Source of the DNA: Bulleidia sp.
GTDB taxonomy: Bacteria > Bacillota_I > Bacilli_A > Erysipelotrichales > Erysipelotrichaceae
NCBI GenBank assembly: GCA_016293365.1
Contig: JAEDEK010000067.1
Span: 1-10,424, forward strand
Direction of reading: 5' to 3'
DNA length: 10,424 nucleotides
Translations under genes and position numbers: made by a program
Part shown: piece after piece, positions 7,456-10,424 of the stretch
Position numbering within the stretch: the stretch's first letter is position 1
Layout of the letters: every line of letters starts with the position of its first letter
Notes under the pieces: model-generated
What the model saw: the letters and a program-made list of their open reading frames with translations, nothing else
Databases searched by the model: none
Told to the model about the DNA's origin: nothing

Positions 7456-8297
7456 TCCCTGCCTGCACTTTCCGCAGCAGTTCTGACTGCACATGTACCA
7501 AGTACACCACCGTTATTTGTCTTGACCTGAGTTGCTTCTGCAGCCGGCTGTACATTGTATTCCCTGTAAATCCAGTCATATCCTTCCGCATCGATTCTGT
7601 CAGCAACGGAAGCATCACCTTCCAGAACAATTCTGCCATCGACCAGAACGTGAGTATAGGTCGGTTTGATGAGCTGATAGAATCGTTCATAGTGAGATAC
7701 GACAATCATGGACATGCCGTTTTCCTCACGCATGCGGTTCAGTGCATCCGCTACGATGTGCAGAGCATCTACGTCCAGGCCGGAATCGATTTCATCCAGC
7801 ATGGATAAAGACGGCTTCAGCATTTCCATCTGAACGATTTCATTTCTCTTCTTTTCACCACCGGAGAAACCCTCATTGAGGAATCTGTGGGCAAGGTCTT
7901 CCTTCATCTGCAGATCCTTGATTGTCTTTTCCATTGCCTTGATGAAACGGAATAACGGAACAGGCTTTTCACTTCTTGCATTCATCGCTGCACGAAGGAA
8001 GTCACTGTTTGTCACACCAGGGATTTCCTGTGGATACTGCATGGCAAGGAAGATACCGGCAATGGATCTTTCATTCACCGGCATGGCAAGCAGATCCTTT
8101 CCATCATATTCGATGGTTCCTTCCGTAACAGTATATTTCGGGTTTCCCATGACAGCAGCAAGCAGAGTGGACTTGCCGTTGCCGTTAGGTCCCATCAGTG
8201 CATGAACTTCATTTTCATTGACAGTCAGGTTCACGCCTTTTAATATTTCTTTTCCTTCAACGGATACATGAAGGTTTCTGATAACGAGTGATTTCAT
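7452..8297 (-). CDS. sufC: Fe-S assembly ATPase SufC
   Basis: SufC is the cytoplasmic ABC-type ATPase of the SufBC2D complex; ATP hydrolysis drives shape changes in SufB and SufD. All ATPase motifs are present: Walker A GPNGNGKS (36-43), Q-loop Gln87 (AMQYPQEIPG), signature FSGGEKKR (144-151), Walker B SMLDEID (165-171) with Glu169, D-loop SGLD and switch His202. No membrane domain accompanies it. At 281 residues it is longer than the usual 250-260: after the normal end (EGYDWIYREYN) there are about 30 extra residues containing one Cys (GVLGTCAVRTAAES). The ATG at 8297 has AGAGGT four bases upstream. It is the first gene of the operon, about 25 bases from the predicted transcription start. 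Confidence 0.96.
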   Translation of the reverse strand: MKSLVIRNLHVSVEGKEILKGVNLTVNENEVHALMGPNGNGKSTLLAAVMGNPKYTVTEGTIEYDGKDLLAMPVNERSIAGIFLAMQYPQEIPGVTNSDFLRAAMNARSEKPVPLFRFIKAMEKTIKDLQMKEDLAHRFLNEGFSGGEKKRNEIVQMEMLKPSLSMLDEIDSGLDVDALHIVADALNRMREENGMSMIVVSHYERFYQLIKPTYTHVLVDGRIVLEGDASVADRIDAEGYDWIYREYNVQPAAEATQVKTNNGGVLGTCAVRTAAESAGRE

Positions 8298-8319
8298 AAA
8301 TACCTCTTTTCCGGCAGAA

Positions 8320-8348
8320 ATTATATCATTAATTTACGCTAAAGTCTT
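8320..8348 (-). promoter_or_regulatory. Promoter of the suf operon
   Basis: On the minus strand a perfect TATAAT (8320-8325) follows a weak -35 (AAGACT, 8343-8348) by 17 bases. Transcription would begin around 8313, leaving a short leader before sufC. A weak -35 next to a palindrome (8356-8368) fits a regulated promoter. Confidence 0.6.
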
Positions 8349-8355
8349 TGATTAC

Positions 8356-8368
8356 GATTCCAGGAATC
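8356..8368. promoter_or_regulatory. Inverted repeat, candidate suf operator
   Basis: GATTCC-A-GGAATC is a perfect 13-base inverted repeat seven bases upstream of the suf -35 box. It is flanked by a looser outer pair, CTTTG (8346-8350) and CAAAG (8370-8374), whose spacing is uneven. I do not recognise it as a published IscR-type or other site. Confidence 0.35.
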
Positions 8369-8402
8369 ACAAAGTGTGAACAGAAACTGAAGATTCCAAA
8401 TA

Positions 8403-8427
8403 ATTCAATGGAAAATTGAATTTCAAT
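8403..8427. promoter_or_regulatory. Triple TTCAAT inverted repeats over the prsA-like promoter
   Basis: TTCAAT occurs at 8404-8409 and 8422-8427, and its complement ATTGAA at 8415-8420. They form two overlapping inverted repeats: ATTCAAT-5 bases-ATTGAAT and ATTGAA-T-TTCAAT. The second covers the -35 box (8416-8421) of the rightward promoter, as an operator would. Confidence 0.35.
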
Positions 8428-8444
8428 AATACTTGTCCTATAAT
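8416..8444 (+). promoter_or_regulatory. Sigma-A-type promoter of the PrsA-like genes
   Basis: TTGAAT (8416-8421) and a perfect TATAAT (8439-8444) are 17 bases apart. The start would be near 8451, about 20 bases before the ATG at 8472, which has AGGAGG four bases upstream. Confidence 0.75.
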
Positions 8445-8471
8445 AGGTAGGCTATTAACGCAGGAGGAAAT

Positions 8472-9449
8472 ATGGGCAAATTTCTAAAAAAGAACTGGTT
8501 TGTCGTACTGCTTACAATTTGCTTTACGGCAATCATCACTTTCTATATCTATGATACAAACAAGGATAAACTCAAAGGCAAGACAGCCAATGGTGAAGAT
8601 GTTGTCTATGAAGTTGACGGCGTAGATAAGACAGCCGACGCATTCTATGATGAGCTGTATCAGAAAAACGGTACATCCAATCTGATCACACTGTTCAAGA
8701 AGGCTGTTGCGGATGCATCCGTATCCACAACTTCCAGCATCAAGGAAACAGCTTCCTCACAGGCAGCTTCCATCCGTTCCAGTTATCAGTCTTCTTACGG
8801 TTCATCCTATGAATCCTATCTGCAGTCCGATCTTTTATCAACAGGTTATTCCGATCTGGAAGAATATCTGATTGAACAGCAGAAGATCAACCAGGTATCT
8901 GCAGATTATGCAAAGGAACACTTTGATGATCTTTCCATCCGTCAGGTCAGCTATATTCTCATCAAGTTCGATGATACAAACAACCCGACACAGGATCCTA
9001 CTGATGCGGAAAAAAAGAAGATGGATGCTGTTGATGCAGCATTGAAGGAAGGAAAGTCCTTCTCTGATGCAGCTATTGAATTCTCCGAAGACACATCCAC
9101 AGCATCTACCGGTGGTGATCTTGGTGTCATCGATAAGAACTCATCCGCACTGGATACAAACTTCCTGGAAGCATCCCTTGCTTTAAAGGAAGGCGAAGTA
9201 TCTGAATGGGTCAGATCTGATTCCTTCGGTTACTTCAAGATCATGGTTACAGCATCTACTCCGGAAACACTGGAAGCAAACAACCCTTCTTCCGATCCAT
9301 ATGTTTCCCTTGTACAGAACTACGATACAACACTGGAAAACACAGCCATCTGGGAAAAGGCATCAGAACTTGGTATTGACTTCTCCGGTAATGAGGAAGT
9401 TGAAGCTGCTGTCAAGAAGTATTTCAACATCACTGAGGATGGAGAGTAA
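8472..9449 (+). CDS. Membrane-anchored parvulin-like foldase (PrsA/SurA-like)
   Basis: This 325-residue protein is probably held in the membrane by one N-terminal helix (about 9-27, after KFLKKN) with the rest outside. There is no lipobox: Cys17 follows Ile. Residues about 41-150 resemble a SurA/PrsA N-terminal chaperone region and contain a Ser/Tyr-rich stretch (101-116). Residues about 156-260 form a PpiC-type rotamase domain: QVSYILIKF, AALKEGKSFSDAAIEFSEDT, TGGDLGVID, LKEGEVSEWV and FGYFKIMV. The two conserved parvulin histidines are replaced: S-H-I-L reads SYIL (Tyr161) and GYH reads GYF (Phe255). The Asp equivalent to PrsA's active Asp (Asp207) is kept. It may therefore be a chaperone with weak or no prolyl isomerase activity. 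It is first in a two-gene unit, and the next gene starts 11 bases after its stop. Confidence 0.85.
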   Translation: MGKFLKKNWFVVLLTICFTAIITFYIYDTNKDKLKGKTANGEDVVYEVDGVDKTADAFYDELYQKNGTSNLITLFKKAVADASVSTTSSIKETASSQAASIRSSYQSSYGSSYESYLQSDLLSTGYSDLEEYLIEQQKINQVSADYAKEHFDDLSIRQVSYILIKFDDTNNPTQDPTDAEKKKMDAVDAALKEGKSFSDAAIEFSEDTSTASTGGDLGVIDKNSSALDTNFLEASLALKEGEVSEWVRSDSFGYFKIMVTASTPETLEANNPSSDPYVSLVQNYDTTLENTAIWEKASELGIDFSGNEEVEAAVKKYFNITEDGE

Positions 9450-9460
9450 GGAGGAATCAC

Positions 9461-10351
9461 ATGAAGAAAACAAATCTTTTACTGGCATCCCTTCTGCTTG
9501 CCACACCGCTTGCAGGATGTTCTGATGCATCTGCCAACCTGAAGGACGGCAGCACTGTCCTTTTCAAAATCGGTTCTTCAAAAGTCACAAAACAGGATCT
9601 GTTCTCCTTAATGAACAGTACAGCCGGTGCTTCCACCGTCATTTCCAACGCAACAAAGACAATCTGTGAAAAGGAAATCGAAATCACAGATGAAATGAAG
9701 GAAGATGCACAGACAACTCTGGATTCCTATAAATCCATGTATGGAGATACATTCAACTCCTATCTGGAACAGAACAACATGAGTGAAGAGGATTATCTCA
9801 ACAAAAACCTCATCCCTTCTCTGCAGGCGGAAAAACTGACAGAAGCCTATATTGAAGCTGAATGGGAAAAAGTCACTGACCTGTATGAACCGGTCATGGC
9901 TACCGTACTTGACTTTTCTGATCAGGATAAAGCACAGGCAGCACTGTCTCCACTCAAAGATGGTTCCAAATCTGCTGAAGAAGTATCCAAGGAAAATGAA
10001 TGTTCACATGACGGTACATCCAAGCTGTATACCATCAATGACACAGATCTGGATTCCACAGTTATGTCCGTCATTACCAACGGTACGCCGGACGATGGAT
10101 GGTCTTTGGTCCCTACGACAAGTGGAGACAAGGTATATCTGGTACGTGTGGATGATAATAATCCTGAAAACTACAGAGACAAAGTCTTCTCCACGCTTTC
10201 CGGCACAAGCAATGTCAGTGCGGATGCAACAACATATTATTTCAGGAAGTATGGTTTCCATATTTACGACATCACAGTCTACAATGCGATAAAGTCTGAT
10301 TATCCTGACTATCTTGTCCAGAACATAAAGGATACAGATCAGGCTGAATAA
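9461..10351 (+). CDS. PrsA/SurA-like extracytoplasmic lipoprotein
   Basis: This 296-residue protein has a lipoprotein signal peptide: MKKTN, a hydrophobic stretch (6-18) and lipobox LAGC with Cys20, so the mature protein should be lipid-anchored on the outer membrane face. Residues about 32-135 look like the helical chaperone part of PrsA/SurA (VLFKIGSSKVTKQDLFSLMN, MYGDTFNSYLEQNNMSEEDY). Residues about 145-230 are laid out like a parvulin domain (ATVLDFSDQDKAQAALSPLKDG ... VYLVRV) but lack the GGDLG motif and the active His, so isomerase activity is doubtful. The last 60 residues are of unknown type. GGAGG six bases upstream supports the start. It is probably cotranscribed with the preceding parvulin-like gene and works with it on secreted proteins. 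The family call is by overall pattern, not by strong motifs. Confidence 0.72.
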   Translation: MKKTNLLLASLLLATPLAGCSDASANLKDGSTVLFKIGSSKVTKQDLFSLMNSTAGASTVISNATKTICEKEIEITDEMKEDAQTTLDSYKSMYGDTFNSYLEQNNMSEEDYLNKNLIPSLQAEKLTEAYIEAEWEKVTDLYEPVMATVLDFSDQDKAQAALSPLKDGSKSAEEVSKENECSHDGTSKLYTINDTDLDSTVMSVITNGTPDDGWSLVPTTSGDKVYLVRVDDNNPENYRDKVFSTLSGTSNVSADATTYYFRKYGFHIYDITVYNAIKSDYPDYLVQNIKDTDQAE

Positions 10352-10377
10352 TCTTTCAAAGAAAACAGAGGTCAACT

Positions 10378-10399
10378 GCCCGGCAATGAATTGCCAGGC
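10378..10399. other. Stem-loop after the lipoprotein gene
   Basis: A 10-position stem (10378-10387 with 10390-10399, one C-A mismatch) lies 26 bases after the stop at 10351. No T-run follows, so it is not a standard terminator. A second hairpin, ATGATC-TGAG-GATCAT, fills 10409-10424 at the window edge. The pair could belong to a leader or small RNA that continues outside; I recognise no known RNA family. Confidence 0.4.
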
Positions 10400-10424
10400 T
10401 TGAAGAGAATGATCTGAGGATCAT

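Noticed and set aside
9852..10292. A 146-codon plus-strand frame inside the lipoprotein gene
   Set aside because: It is a shifted frame of a gene that has a good start site and lipobox; no separate signal is seen.
1..10424. CRISPR arrays, tRNA or rRNA genes, insertion sequences, phage genes
   Set aside because: Read through on both strands, I found no regular direct repeats, cloverleaf sequences, transposase or integrase motifs. Gene-free gaps are at most about 230 bases.

Overview
The window looks like chromosome from a low-to-mid G+C Bacillota bacterium. The G+C content is judged by eye only. Its suf gene order (C-D-S-U-B, with SufU rather than SufE) is the Bacillota type. Neighbours include PrsA/SurA-like extracytoplasmic proteins and a Gram-positive lipoprotein, and the ribosome binding sites are strong AGGAGG types. 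An Erysipelotrichia-like gut or oral organism is my inference; no 16S or other marker gene is present to fix it.

Layout, left to right: (1) 1-1187, plus strand, the C-terminal part of a LacZ-type GH2 beta-galactosidase that starts outside the window. (2) A hairpin at 1194-1223 that can end transcription from both sides. (3) Minus strand: an alpha/beta-hydrolase (1222-2124) and, upstream of it, a membrane GGDEF diguanylate cyclase (2179-3336) with its own promoter and terminator. (4) Minus strand: the suf iron-sulfur cluster assembly operon sufC-sufD-sufS-sufU-sufB (8297 down to 3569). Its genes overlap or nearly touch, a promoter lies at about 8320-8348, and a 12-bp GAAA-loop terminator covers the sufB stop. 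(5) A 174-bp divergent promoter region (8298-8471) with two sets of inverted repeats. (6) Plus strand: two adjacent genes, a membrane-anchored parvulin-like protein (8472-9449) and a PrsA/SurA-like lipoprotein (9461-10351). (7) Two short hairpins without a U-tract at the right edge.

How the genes work together: SufS takes sulfur from cysteine, SufU receives it, and the SufB-SufC-SufD scaffold ATPase builds the cluster. The two PrsA-like proteins probably act outside the membrane on secreted proteins. The beta-galactosidase and hydrolase suggest use of plant or host glycans and esters.

The main oddities are a SufD of only 265 residues that lacks the N-terminal region of the family, a SufC with an extra C-terminal tail, a parvulin domain without its two conserved histidines, a GGDEF protein without an RxxD inhibition site, and palindromes in the suf/prsA divergent region. 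I see no wholly new multigene system; most of the window is conserved housekeeping content.
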